A stretch of DNA of 64,000 nucleotides from contig JALIHJ010000004.1 of NCBI GenBank assembly GCA_022984795.1, positions 186,001 to 250,000 on the forward strand. Direction: 5' to 3'. Shown piece by piece: positions 33,588 through 42,800 of the stretch. This DNA is from Fabrea salina. Its lineage: Eukaryota; Ciliophora; Heterotrichea; Heterotrichida; Fabreidae. How positions within the stretch are numbered: the stretch's first letter is position 1; every line of letters begins with the position of its first letter. Below the pieces are notes generated by a model that was given only the letters and a program-made list of their open reading frames with translations, was not told the origin of the DNA and ran no database searches. The position numbers were made by a program, and so were the translations under genes.

Positions 33588-34235
33588 TTACTTAATCAAG
33601 CTCTCTAAAGTGATTTTTCTGGACCTTCTGAGTCTAGGATTGCATTCAATTGTTAATCGGTAAGGAGGGAGCTTTTTGAGTTTTAAAAAGTCTATAGCTT
33701 TGTTTTTAGGACTTAAGTTCTTTGAAAAAGTAGTGTATCGGAGTTCTGGTGAGTTTACTTTTGAGTTCTTAGGAGTGTTTCTAACACTCATTAGAATAGA
33801 CTCTTTGTAGGGGTCGGTTCTCCTTTGCTTTACCCAGTTCAAGTTAAGTTTTTTGCTTTTAGAAAACTTACTGTTAGCCTTGTTTACTAACTGAGGTAAG
33901 TCTAAGTCAACAACTTCAAGTTTAGTTTTTTTAGGGTAAACTGGCGGATTAGGTTCATAGTAAAAGTTTTTTAAGTTCCCTAAATTTTGTTGTGATTGGG
34001 AGTTTTTTTTGTGGAAGCTTGGCTTAGGGATCTTTTTTACCTTAGGAGAAGGAGTGGGCCTAGGTCTGTGTTGGGCATTGATGAATTCTTTAGCTTTTTG
34101 GATGACGATCTGGTGGTCTCTGGGGAGTGGTTTAGAAGGAATTTGGGGATTTAAGCTCAGTATGTTGAGTGGAGTCTTTGTGGATTTAGGAACATCTAAG
34201 AGTTCAGTTTGAATTGAAATGTTTGGCTGAACCAT
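33588..34235 (-). CDS. Unknown basic 215-residue protein
   Basis: Lys/Pro/Ser-rich and probably disordered: RPRPTPSPKVKKIPKPSF, NPPVYPKKTKLEVVDLDL, SKSKKLNLNWVKQRR. No domain seen. Similar in character to the first complete gene of the window. It lies 11 nt downstream of the tail-anchored coiled-coil gene on the same strand; cytoskeletal function is only a guess. Confidence 0.7.
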   Translation of the reverse strand: MVQPNISIQTELLDVPKSTKTPLNILSLNPQIPSKPLPRDHQIVIQKAKEFINAQHRPRPTPSPKVKKIPKPSFHKKNSQSQQNLGNLKNFYYEPNPPVYPKKTKLEVVDLDLPQLVNKANSKFSKSKKLNLNWVKQRRTDPYKESILMSVRNTPKNSKVNSPELRYTTFSKNLSPKNKAIDFLKLKKLPPYRLTIECNPRLRRSRKITLESLIK

Positions 34236-34246
34236 TTTAATACTTA

Positions 34247-35494
34247 TTAAAAAGTTGGAGTGTAGGCTCTGTAAAAGTTAAAAACTAGTTGAAATAAGAA
34301 CCCCAAAACTATAAAGCCCAGTACAATGTATGAGTAGTCGTTTCTTTGGTGAAGAAACTCTTGGCGGCTGTCTCTGATTCTAAGTTGCTCTAAATCGTAT
34401 TTTTGTTTTTTAAGTCTGAGTTTTCTATCTTTGAGGTTGTAGTTGTTGCTCCTTATGAGTTTTTCCCTTTCTTCTAGGTCTTTTTCCATCAACTCGGTGA
34501 ATTCTTTTCTTTCTCTGAACAATCTTAGTGAGTTTTGTTTTTCTTGTTGGTATGCTTCGAGTAGTTCAAGGTTTTCTGTTCTTATTTGTTCAATGGTTTC
34601 TTTGAGTTTTTGGTTTTGGGACTCTAGAACTGAGTTGTCTCTGTTAAGAGTTTCAAGTCTTTTTTGGTAAATCTGACTTGTTGAGTCTTTGAACTGTTCT
34701 AGGTGGTCTTTGTAAAAGCTGTTTTCTTCTTTTAGTTTTCCAACTAAACTGTATTGGCTTTCGCTTACTTGGCATTCAAGTTGTGAAAGTTCTACTCTTT
34801 GGGCTTCAATGACTTTTACTTTTTCTTTTAGGGCTTCTTGGAGTTTTTTTGCTTTAAGTTCTGTTTGGGTGCTGATTTCAGATGTCCAGGTGTCTTTTAA
34901 GTCACTTACCTCAGACACACTTTTTTCACCAAAGAGCTGCTGTGACTTGTGAGTGAGGATGTGTTTGATTTCTTTGAGCACAAGATTAGAAATCTGGTTG
35001 TGTCTTTTTGAGTTTCCTGTAATGAGTTTGGGCAAAGCTTGTTCTAAGTAGTTAAATAAACTAAGTAACCTTTGGGAGTAGATAGTTTTGTCCTGAGAAA
35101 GAGTTTCTGAAAGTATTGTTTCGAGAGCAGCTCTAGCAATGTCTACTTCAGATTCTTCGTTAAGGTTCTTTTTAAGTTTTTCAAAGAAAGAACTTTGTTC
35201 AGTTGGAGCCTCTGGCTGTTTTAGTGACTCAAGCATGCTAACTACTTCTTGATAAACGCTAGGGTGGCTTTTTTGGAAAAAGGACTCCACTGCACCTGAA
35301 ACAAAAGCTTTGCTGAATTCTTTGCGTGTTTTAAGTTTTTCTTTTAGTTGGTCGTTAAGGAAACTCAGGAATTTGGGGTCTTCACTCAGCTGCCCAGCTT
35401 TTGCTGGGTTGAGTTTAACTTCGTTTTGGGTGTGCTTCAGAATGACTTTTTGAGCCTTTTCTGAAAGGGTTGCTTCATTGAGTAGTGCTTGCAT
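34247..35494 (-). CDS. Tail-anchored coiled-coil protein
   Basis: 415 residues. The N-terminal 170 residues are helical. A long coiled coil spans about 205-375 (KLQEALKEKVKVIEAQRVEL, LEERELIRSNNYNLKDRK-like). At the C-terminus a single hydrophobic helix (YIVLGFIVLGFLFQLVFNF, about 385-405) is followed by ten residues, the topology of a tail-anchored golgin- or giantin-like tether on an organelle membrane (inference). Divergent from the cytochrome-b5-like gene by 24 nt. Confidence 0.85.
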   Translation of the reverse strand: MQALLNEATLSEKAQKVILKHTQNEVKLNPAKAGQLSEDPKFLSFLNDQLKEKLKTRKEFSKAFVSGAVESFFQKSHPSVYQEVVSMLESLKQPEAPTEQSSFFEKLKKNLNEESEVDIARAALETILSETLSQDKTIYSQRLLSLFNYLEQALPKLITGNSKRHNQISNLVLKEIKHILTHKSQQLFGEKSVSEVSDLKDTWTSEISTQTELKAKKLQEALKEKVKVIEAQRVELSQLECQVSESQYSLVGKLKEENSFYKDHLEQFKDSTSQIYQKRLETLNRDNSVLESQNQKLKETIEQIRTENLELLEAYQQEKQNSLRLFRERKEFTELMEKDLEEREKLIRSNNYNLKDRKLRLKKQKYDLEQLRIRDSRQEFLHQRNDYSYIVLGFIVLGFLFQLVFNFYRAYTPTF

Positions 35495-35518
35495 ATTATT
35501 CTAAGTTGTTGTAAAAAT

Positions 35519-35926
35519 ATGTCTGGGAAATACTTTGCAGGGTTAGTGTTGGTTGTACTGCTTTCAGGTTCTATTTTGGGAATAGTCAGTGTCACAAGCT
35601 CTTCACTGCCTAAAATGACTAGGGAAGAACTAGCTAAATACGATGGGTCAAACGGCAAGTCCTACCTTGGAATGGGAGGTTTAGTGTTTGATGTGTCTGA
35701 GTCTCCTAACTACCAAAAAGGTGGAGGCTACTCAATGTTTGCAGGCAAAGACGCTACTTTAGCTCTTGGGAAAATGAGCTTTGATCCCCAGTGGCTAGAG
35801 TTAACTGAAGACGACGTGGAGATGTCTGAAGGACTGCGTTCTTCAATCCAGGGCTGGAAAGAGTTCTACGAAGAAAAGTACCCTGTGGTGGCAGAACTCG
35901 TCAAGATCCAAAAACAAGAACTTTAA
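35519..35926 (+). CDS. Cytochrome-b5-like haem-binding protein, MAPR (PGRMC/neudesin) family
   Basis: 135 residues from ATG 35519; an upstream in-frame start at 35489 overlaps the divergent gene. An N-terminal membrane or signal segment (YFAGLVLVVLLSGSILGIV) precedes the MAPR domain: MTREELAKYDGSNGKSYLGM, GLVFDVSESPNYQKGGGYSM, FAGKDATLALGKMSFDP. It fits 'FTxEEL..YDG', 'VFDVT' and 'Y.FAG.DAT.AL'. These proteins bind haem through a Tyr and modulate P450s or act as secreted factors. The short C-terminal helix is lysine-rich. Confidence 0.88.
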   Translation: MSGKYFAGLVLVVLLSGSILGIVSVTSSSLPKMTREELAKYDGSNGKSYLGMGGLVFDVSESPNYQKGGGYSMFAGKDATLALGKMSFDPQWLELTEDDVEMSEGLRSSIQGWKEFYEEKYPVVAELVKIQKQEL

Positions 35927-35945
35927 TAACAAATTAGATATTAGA

Positions 35946-36833
35946 TTAAATGTGGTTGCGGATATTTTGAACAGAAGCTTTGAGTTGCTCGTGTTGCTGT
36001 TCTAGAGTCTGCAAAGCAGAAATAGGCTCTTTGAAAGTAGAGTTTTTTGGGTTTTCAGGCTTGAGTGGAGGTTTTTTGATTTGTTTGGCGAAGCTCAAGG
36101 CTCTTTCACGCACACTAACCTTTCTTCCAAGGGTTTGTTCGGGTTTTTTGGTTTGGACAGGGAGTCTGCTGCTGTTAGCTTGTTGTACGCACTTGGCGTA
36201 CTCTGCTCTTCTGTCTTGGAGTTCCTTCTTTTTTTTCCATTCTTCAGTTCCTATGTTAAAAGCCCCTAAACCTCCTAGTTCAAAGTACTTTTCTTGCTTA
36301 ATGTTTCTGTAGTCGTTCATTGTATAGGGCTTGAAGTCTTGGTAGGTCCTTCTGCGTTGATATTCTTTCATTTCACCAGTTTCACTTTTTGAGTCGTCTG
36401 GGCGGACACTGTTGTTGGTTTTCCTCAAAGGCTGTGCTGAGTGAGTGACTTTGCGGTTGATTTTTTGGTTTACCAAAGGAGTACTGTTGAGGCTGTTTTG
36501 GGCAGTGAGGAATTCCTTGGAAACTGCTGAGTCGATCTTGTCGGGTAAATTTTTTGTTGGAATAGAATATCTATCATATTGATTGGCAGGTGGATACTCG
36601 CCTTGGAGCTTTATGGGCCTAGCGAAGTCTTGTTTCATTTGTAGATGTGAATCAGGGAAGTACAAATTTCCCTTGACGATATTGCTGGCTGATACTTGCA
36701 TTACGGACTTGTAGTTTTTAGAGTGGTTGGGGCCAGTATTTACAGCCTTAGTAGAGTCAATTTCGAGTTCACCTAATTTGCCCACTTTGGAGACCTTGTC
36801 CTTGAATCGTTCTCTGAAGTTCAAAGATGACAT
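35946..36833 (-). CDS. Unknown 295-residue protein with PYTxxDYxxIK...LGGLG motif
   Basis: Mostly polar and disordered-looking, but around residues 165-215 lies a tight block: FKPYTMNDYRNIK, then YFELGGLGAFNIGTEEWKKK. I recall similar 'PYTxxDY ... LGGLG' blocks in ciliary proteins of the JHY/C11orf63 kind, yet I cannot verify this. A C-terminal helix (LQTLEQQHEQLKASVQNIRN) could dimerise. ATG after aattaat. Function unknown; a ciliary role is possible. Confidence 0.7.
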   Translation of the reverse strand: MSSLNFRERFKDKVSKVGKLGELEIDSTKAVNTGPNHSKNYKSVMQVSASNIVKGNLYFPDSHLQMKQDFARPIKLQGEYPPANQYDRYSIPTKNLPDKIDSAVSKEFLTAQNSLNSTPLVNQKINRKVTHSAQPLRKTNNSVRPDDSKSETGEMKEYQRRRTYQDFKPYTMNDYRNIKQEKYFELGGLGAFNIGTEEWKKKKELQDRRAEYAKCVQQANSSRLPVQTKKPEQTLGRKVSVRERALSFAKQIKKPPLKPENPKNSTFKEPISALQTLEQQHEQLKASVQNIRNHI

Positions 36834-36907
36834 ATTAATTTCTCTTCATACCTTTAAATTGGATACTTATTAAGGTTCTGTTTTAACTCTAAATACAAGG
36901 AATAATT

Positions 36908-37210
36908 ATGGGAAGTAAAGGACACTACGCACAAAATTACTGCATGTTGTTGTCGGGGGTTGGAACTTTTTGGCTCGTAAAGTGTACTTAGGTCCTGATT
37001 GGGAGTTTGTGTGCAGGGGATGTTGACGAGTTGGACATAAGTAACAAAAAGGACAATGCTTGGGCTGTGTACGTTGCAGGGGCAGTTTACTTCATTATAT
37101 TTGCAGCACTCTTGTTGTTGAGGCTTTACTCAGTAAGAAGGTCGCGAATAGCTAATGGGGATGGCTGCTACGAACTTATGGACTTGAACACTGGAGAGTC
37201 TGTTGATTAA
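36908..37210 (+). CDS. Small two-TM protein (one 15-nt intron)
   Basis: 95 residues after splicing of 36977-36991. Two transmembrane helices: the first (YCMLLSGVGTFWLVLIGSLC) is created across the splice junction, the second is WAVYVAGAVYFIIFAALLLL. They are joined by a short acidic loop (DVDELDISNKKDN), with a basic then acidic C-terminus. Size and topology resemble ribonuclease kappa/V-ATPase-associated proteins, but sequence identity is not evident. ATG follows aataatt. Confidence 0.8.
36977..36991 (+). other. 15-nt intron
   Basis: GTAAAGTGTACTTAG. It splits the first transmembrane helix; retained, it ends in an in-frame TAG. A at position 10. Confidence 0.9.
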
Positions 37211-37480
37211 GCCTAAACATTAAGTTGTAATTATTAGTTCTGTATCCATTTGACTCCTCTGGGAAAGGTTTTATTGAGAAAAGAGTTTCTGGAATTTATG
37301 CAACAGTGCTAGAAAGTTTCATAACTAAGGCGATTCCAAACCCTTTACATAAACTAAAACAAAAAATAACCAAATTAAAGGCACTAAACTAAGAACTGGC
37401 AGTTCTAAAGCATAGCTAAAGCAAAAAATAACAAAGTTTTAGTGAATTAGTTGAAGTTTGGCCACAAATAAGCATTTATA
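37211..37480. other. 270-nt intergenic region with direct repeat and palindrome
   Basis: The longest coding-free stretch between two plus-strand genes in this half. It contains a 17-nt direct repeat (ctaaaRcaaaaaataac at 37354-37370 and 37416-37432, one mismatch). Between the copies is a near-perfect palindrome agaactggcagttct (37392-37406). It ends in CATTTATAATG, whose ATG starts the Mpv17-family gene. No RNA gene was recognised. Confidence 0.6.
37392..37406. repeat. 15-nt palindrome (7-bp arms)
   Basis: AGAACTG-G-CAGTTCT. The arms are exact reverse complements with one central base. It lies about 75 nt upstream of the next ATG and could be a dimeric factor site. Confidence 0.6.
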
Positions 37481-38044
37481 ATGGTTTTTACGAAGGGGCT
37501 GAGGTATTACCTCCACGCACTAGACACTTACCCTCTAGCCACAAAGTAACTACTACTCAGGATGGCAACAGGGCTTTCGCTTGTAGGAATGGGTGATGCC
37601 TTTGCTCAGAAGTTTATTGAAAAACAAGAAAAGATAGATAAAGGGAGATTTTTAAACATTCTAGGCTACGGAGGGCTAGTTTCGGGGGGAGTGGGGCATT
37701 TCTGGTACAAGGGCTTGGATGTGCTATTTGGGTCCAAAATGACCTTAGTTAGCACTTTGAAGAAGATCCTGGTGGACCAGTTTGTGCTCACTCCACCTGA
37801 AATCGTGATTTACATGGCTTGGGCTCACTTCGGCACCCGAAAACAAGGCTCTTTTGTAAAAAAGCTTAAAGATGACTATTGGCAAATTTTAATAGTGAAC
37901 TACAAGTTATGGATTCCCACTCAGTGCGTCAACTTTTACTTGATACCTGAAAAACACAGAGTTTTATTTCAGTGTATTGTTATGGTGATTTGGGCTACGT
38001 TCCTTTCATACGCTTCACACAACAGCTTAAGTATTGAGGAATAA
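37481..38044 (+). CDS. Mpv17/PMP22-family membrane protein (one 15-nt intron)
   Basis: 182 residues after splicing of 37546-37560. Exon 1 gives YYLHALDTYPLATK and exon 2 begins MATGLSLVGMGDAFAQ. Together they form the family's N-terminal signature 'W..Y...L...P..T....TG.L...GD..AQ'. Further family features: GYGGLVSGGVGHFWYKGLD (compare 'R..R......GP..H.WY..LD'), DQFVLTPPEI, and the terminal block YWQILIVNYKLWIPTQCVNF (compare 'W.....W.VWP..Q..NF'). The four-helix proteins sit in mitochondrial inner or peroxisomal membranes and may form channels. Confidence 0.92.
37546..37560 (+). other. 15-nt intron in the Mpv17-family gene
   Basis: GTAACTACTACTCAG. Removal creates the AAG codon of ATK-MATG and restores the conserved TG signature. 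A at position 10. Confidence 0.92.
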
Positions 38045-38088
38045 CTTAATAAAATCTAACGCTGATAAGTTAATAGATCTGTGGTTAG

Positions 38089-38421
38089 TTAAGCCTTTTG
38101 CTCTTGCATCTTTTTCTTGATGACCTTGACTTCTTCAGACAGGAAAGCCCGAATTATGCGGTCCTTAACAACGCTGTGAGTGAGGACACCTCCGTAGGCC
38201 CTTGAGATGGTTCTGTCTTTCCTGTTAATGCGGGAATACTCTCTGGGTCTCATCGATGGCAGTCCACTAAGTCTTTTTCCGCTTTCTTTGCAGTGGGGAC
38301 CTTTGGAAATTTTCTTGACGTAATGAACCAACAGTTTGTTACCTGGGGTCTTCACCTTCTTGGTTTTGTTTGATTTAGTGTTGTAAGAACACCTTTTCCT
38401 TAGAGTCACTCTTTTCACCAT
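38089..38421 (-). CDS. RPL34: Ribosomal protein eL34
   Basis: 110 residues. VTLRKRCSYNTKSNKTKKVK and TPGNKLLVHYVKK match the start of eL34 ([24 protein letters not shown] in human), as does the central RTISRAYGGVLTH (compare 'HVSRAYGG') and VKDRIIRAFLSEE. One Cys pair is reduced: CKESGKRL rather than CGxC, and no second Cys pair, so the zinc site of some eL34 proteins is lost. Component of the large cytosolic subunit. The 112-nt divergent spacer to the PhyH gene is its probable promoter. Confidence 0.95.
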   Translation of the reverse strand: MVKRVTLRKRCSYNTKSNKTKKVKTPGNKLLVHYVKKISKGPHCKESGKRLSGLPSMRPREYSRINRKDRTISRAYGGVLTHSVVKDRIIRAFLSEEVKVIKKKMQEQKA

Positions 38422-38533
38422 TTAATTTTAGCCTCTGGTTGCATCTTAGGTGCACTAACTGGGTATTTCGCAGTTCAAAAGATATTCACAATAATAACTA
38501 GGTGTTTGGAGAAATGGCTAAATAATATCAAAT

Positions 38534-39379
38534 ATGATTGCCAGATTTGCTAACAGAGGGTTCGGGACTATGTCAGTACCCCTTTCGAGGCCTAAAGTTT
38601 TGTCAGAAGCCCAAATAAACGCTTATGAAGCAGACGGCTACGTTATTCTTAAAGACATACTGCCAAGTTCCGTTAAAGAGAACCTGACAGCCTGGGCAAG
38701 ACTCCTGGAGGACCTTCCTGAAACTCCTGGAAAATGGATGAAGTACTATGAAATTGACTCCAACACAGGAGAAAGACTTTTGTGCAGAGTTGAGAACTTT
38801 TCTCCTTTCTTTAAAGACCTTAAAAACCTAACTGAGGGCCTTATCAAGGACGTAAGCAGTGAACTGTTTGGAGAAGAAGCAAGCTTGTACAAAGAAAAAA
38901 TCAACTTCAAGATGCCTAAAGGCAACGGGTTCAACGCCCACCAAGACCAACCAGCCTTCACTAGCTTTGGAATAAACACTTTGCTGACAGTTTTGCTTCC
39001 AGTTGACCCCAACACTCGTTTATCCGGGGGTATCGACATAGTGGCTAGAGAACACAGAAAAAAAGAAATAATGCCTCAAAACACTGATGGAAGCATTAGA
39101 ACTGACATAGAGGCTAAGTTGAACTGGTTACCTGTAGATGTTTACCCTGGAGACCTTGTGTTTTTTGACTCTTACGCACCTCACCGCTCAGATGTTAATT
39201 TGAGCACTTTCACAAGGCGCAACATCTACCTTACGTACAATCCTTCTTCTTTAGGGTACTTTAGAGACAAATACTACGACGAAAAACGGAGACTCTTTCC
39301 TCCAGAGTGCGAACGCGACCCTAGCAAAGACTACAGTGAGGGAGCTAGAGTTTTCAACGTAGCTAACCCCATTAAATAA
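38534..39379 (+). CDS. Phytanoyl-CoA dioxygenase (PhyH) family oxygenase
   Basis: 281 residues. A non-haem Fe(II)/2-oxoglutarate oxygenase: the facial triad is H136-x-D138 (NAHQDQPAF) and distal H217 (YAPHRSDVN), with Arg228-229 (FTRRN) as the probable 2-oxoglutarate ligand. The first helix carries EAQINAYEADGYVILKDIL, typical of the family. Substrate unknown; PhyH enzymes hydroxylate acyl-CoAs or small metabolites. A basic start (MIARFANRGFGT) could target mitochondria. Its TAA overlaps the next ATG by one base (TAATG). Confidence 0.9.
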   Translation: MIARFANRGFGTMSVPLSRPKVLSEAQINAYEADGYVILKDILPSSVKENLTAWARLLEDLPETPGKWMKYYEIDSNTGERLLCRVENFSPFFKDLKNLTEGLIKDVSSELFGEEASLYKEKINFKMPKGNGFNAHQDQPAFTSFGINTLLTVLLPVDPNTRLSGGIDIVAREHRKKEIMPQNTDGSIRTDIEAKLNWLPVDVYPGDLVFFDSYAPHRSDVNLSTFTRRNIYLTYNPSSLGYFRDKYYDEKRRLFPPECERDPSKDYSEGARVFNVANPIK

Positions 39380-39804
39380 TGTTAATTAAGTTAGAGCAGT
39401 ACAGGTACAAAGGAGAACTCCACAGACAAGCACTTACGGAACTGCCCAAGGTGGGGTCGTTGTCCATTGAAGAAAAGAACAAACTCAACAGTGCAGTTAA
39501 GTTAGGGAAGTGGCTAGCCATTGGAGTCCAGTGCCCTGTAGTGCTGGGAGCTGTAGCTATTTTTGAAAAACTTAAAAGTCTCCCTACAGACAAGAAAATC
39601 GTAAGTTACGTGGCAGGAGTGGGATTTTACGGAATGTTTTACATGCTAAGCAAGGCTTGGGCCTGGCACACTGCTTTTCACAGAGTGGAAGGTATTGTTA
39701 AGGAGTATGTGCTGACAGCCGACATTGAAGAAATCCAGAAAATACAACAAGAACAACAACTAGGGATTTCTAGTAAACCCAACCAGATTTACACACCTAA
39801 GTAG
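39379..39804 (+). CDS. Unknown 141-residue protein with two hydrophobic helices
   Basis: The ATG shares its A with the stop codon of the PhyH gene. No later Met is usable until residue about 92, so the overlapping start is probably real. Hydrophobic segments lie at about 47-62 (WLAIGVQCPVVLGAVAIF) and 77-95 (YVAGVGFYGMFYMLSKAW), between a basic N-terminus and a Gln-rich tail. Two-TM membrane protein, perhaps mitochondrial; family not recognised. Ends with TAG. Confidence 0.72.
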   Translation: MLIKLEQYRYKGELHRQALTELPKVGSLSIEEKNKLNSAVKLGKWLAIGVQCPVVLGAVAIFEKLKSLPTDKKIVSYVAGVGFYGMFYMLSKAWAWHTAFHRVEGIVKEYVLTADIEEIQKIQQEQQLGISSKPNQIYTPK

Positions 39805-39814
39805 TTTAATATAA

Positions 39815-42800
39815 ATGGCATCTGAAGTAGTTGCTGAAACCTCTAAAGACTCAGATGAAATGGTGCTTAGAATAGGTTTATTTGTTGACATACTTGAAAA
39901 AGAATTTGAAGTCCACAAAGGCTACAAAACCAAAGACTGGAGGAACTTACTTAAGTATTGGCGGGACAACATAGCCAACTTGGAGTTTTGGACTGCAATG
40001 AAAGAACAAGCCCAAGTTATGAACAGGGGGAAGTCACTGCCTTATGAAACAGTTGTAGAGCGAGAAAAAACAATAGGCTGGCTCCAGAGTTTAGACTCAA
40101 AAGACATAGAGTACACTCTTTACCAGTACTTTGAAGGCGGACTGTTTCAAAAAAGAGAAGAAATCCTCAAGAAAAGGAACCGACCCAGCAGTTCTAAAGC
40201 CCCTCCCATGCCTCACACGGACAACCCTAGAGTCCTAGACATGTCAATAGCTAAGCTTATCTTTAACTTGTTTGAAAAGCAAAAAGGCTACTCCCCTAGA
40301 AACATAGAAACCCTTATGAAGTTCTTCAAAGAAGTCCGAGTCAAAGTAGAACTGCTTGTGAACCTTCCTGAAGAAAGCGTGCAACTCACCCTGAGCGCCT
40401 TCATGGAAGCTAAGTCCAAACTAGAAAAAGAAAAACACCAACAACACATAACTAGTGCCTTTGCTAAAAAGAAGCAAGAAAAGAAAAAACTACTTAACAG
40501 AAACATAGCCAACCTCTCCCAAGCTCCTCCAGCAATTCCTAAGTCACTTGAGTCGCTTTACAAAGAAATACAAAGTGTGTTCAAGTTGCTTAAAAACTAC
40601 TACCAAGAAAACCAAAACTACACCAACGACCCAAACACCCTTTTTGAGTTTTACAAGAACTTAGACAGTGAAGCCAAGAAGCTCTACGACTTACCTGAAG
40701 ACGTAGAAGAAACAAGGATTAGAATCAACAAGTTCTTTTCGAGAGAAATTATAGTGGCGAGGATTCTAGGGCTGTTTAAGTCCTGTTTTGGGTACTACAC
40801 TGAAAACATCAACAGTTTGTATAAGTACTGGGTGACTATTTCCAAGCCGGACAAGTACTTGGCGGGAGTTCACTACAGTGACAAAGAAGAACTTTACTCC
40901 TTGCTGACTTCTTACTTCGAAAACTTAGAAAACGAACGCAAAGAACAACAGAAAAGAGAAGAAGAAGAACAGCAAGAACACAACCTTAAAAAAAAGATGA
41001 AGTACGAGAAGCTAGAAAGACCTCCTTTGTACGAAGTCAAACAAAACCGACTTAAGTTAGGAAAGAAACTAGTGGAACTGGGCAAAAAGTTCCCTTTGGA
41101 CCCTGTGCTCAAAAGAATGATCAAGATTGAACTTGCACACAACGCTAAAGTTAGGTACAACTTAGAATACGAAACTGCAAACAGAACTGAAGAACTAGCT
41201 AGGAAGTCCAGACTTAGGAACTTAACTGTTTCCAAACCCAAAGACCCCCGCACTCAAGAACAACTAATGCGTGAACACTGGGAAAAACTCAAGTTCAAAG
41301 AAAAACAAGAACAACAAAAAACCCAAGCAGAACAAGCCACTCTTAAGTCCCAAGAAAAAGGAATGTTCAAACAAGCACTAGAAATAGCCAGACAGTACTT
41401 AAGCAAACGAAGCTCCCAACACGTGTCCTTAACTTCTCACCTTGGAGCGAGTTATGCTTCTTTGAAAGCCCAGTTTCCACTAGCTGTTAACAAGCACTTT
41501 CCTTTCCAAAATTACGGTTCTGTGAAAACCAAAAAAGGCAAAACTTTTGAAAAAGCCTACCCTGTGTCTTGGAAACACTACTTCTTCGGACTAGTTAGGT
41601 CCTTTCTGCACACACCTGACGGACTGCAGTTTCTCAAGTTGATGCACTGCAACTTTTGGATGCCTCCTTCAGCTTCAGTTTGCACTATCCACAAAACTGA
41701 CTGCCCTAAGAACTGTCCTTACATGTCTCTGAACCAAAAAGCAGTTAAGCAAACCCAAAAACACCAAAAGTCAGAACTTCAGTGGCACGAAAAAATCCGA
41801 CCTTGGCGCCGAGAAGACATGTTGAGTCACAAACAACAAGTGTTCATGAGCTTTTCAGACGCTAAAGAGTGCACTTTCGAACCAATCATAGGGTCCAAAC
41901 TGCCCAAGAAGCAAGTAGACCTGGCTCTTAAAACCTTCACTGAGCTCAGAAACATCTACGAACCAGACAAACCTCCTAACTTTGAAATGTGGGCTACTCG
42001 CAGAAGAGGCGAGAAGAAAGAAAGCAGGGACCCCTACATTAAAAAGTCTGGCAAGTACAAAAAGGCCAGGGCTTTGTTTTACCAAGGCTACCCTGAAAAA
42101 GCCCTTCAGATCCTTGAAAAAAAATTCAACATTCCTTGTATACTTGAAAAGTACACTGGCGAAAAGCAACCCAACGTCAATGAAAAACCCCTTGAAGACT
42201 TTGAAAAACCCATTTCTTCGGAGTTACTTGAAAACGTCTTTTTGCTTTACAAAGCCATTAAAGACCAGAAGGAAGCTGTAGACAAACAAATAAAACGACT
42301 TGAAAAGGAGTACCAAGCCGAGTCCAAAGGCAACTACAAAATCAGAACTGAAATGTGCCCAGTAGGCGACAACTGCAAAAAGTACCAAGAAAAAGACCCC
42401 CAGAACTCCAAAGACCACAACTGTCCCTTTGCCCACAAACGCACAGAGTTAAGGTTCTCCAAAGAACAAAAGTCCCGCAAAAAGGCACAAGAACACTCTA
42501 TACAAAACCTTAAAAAAACCAAAGAAGAAACACCTAACCCCATTCCTTGGCGACACGACGGCTACATAACAGAGTGTAGCCGGTGCTACTCTAACTTTTT
42601 GTACAAACCTTTAGTGTCCAGTACAGCCTTAGGAGCCACAGCCAAAGACATGCAGAGCTGGAACCGCAACACAAGTTGTTTCTGCAACAAGTGTGCAATT
42701 GAAGCTAAGAAAAAGGTAAACCAGTCAGTGATTCTTCAAAGAGGCCACAAACTGAACGAAGAAGTTTACTACAAGAAACTAGACCCTAACCGCAACAAAA

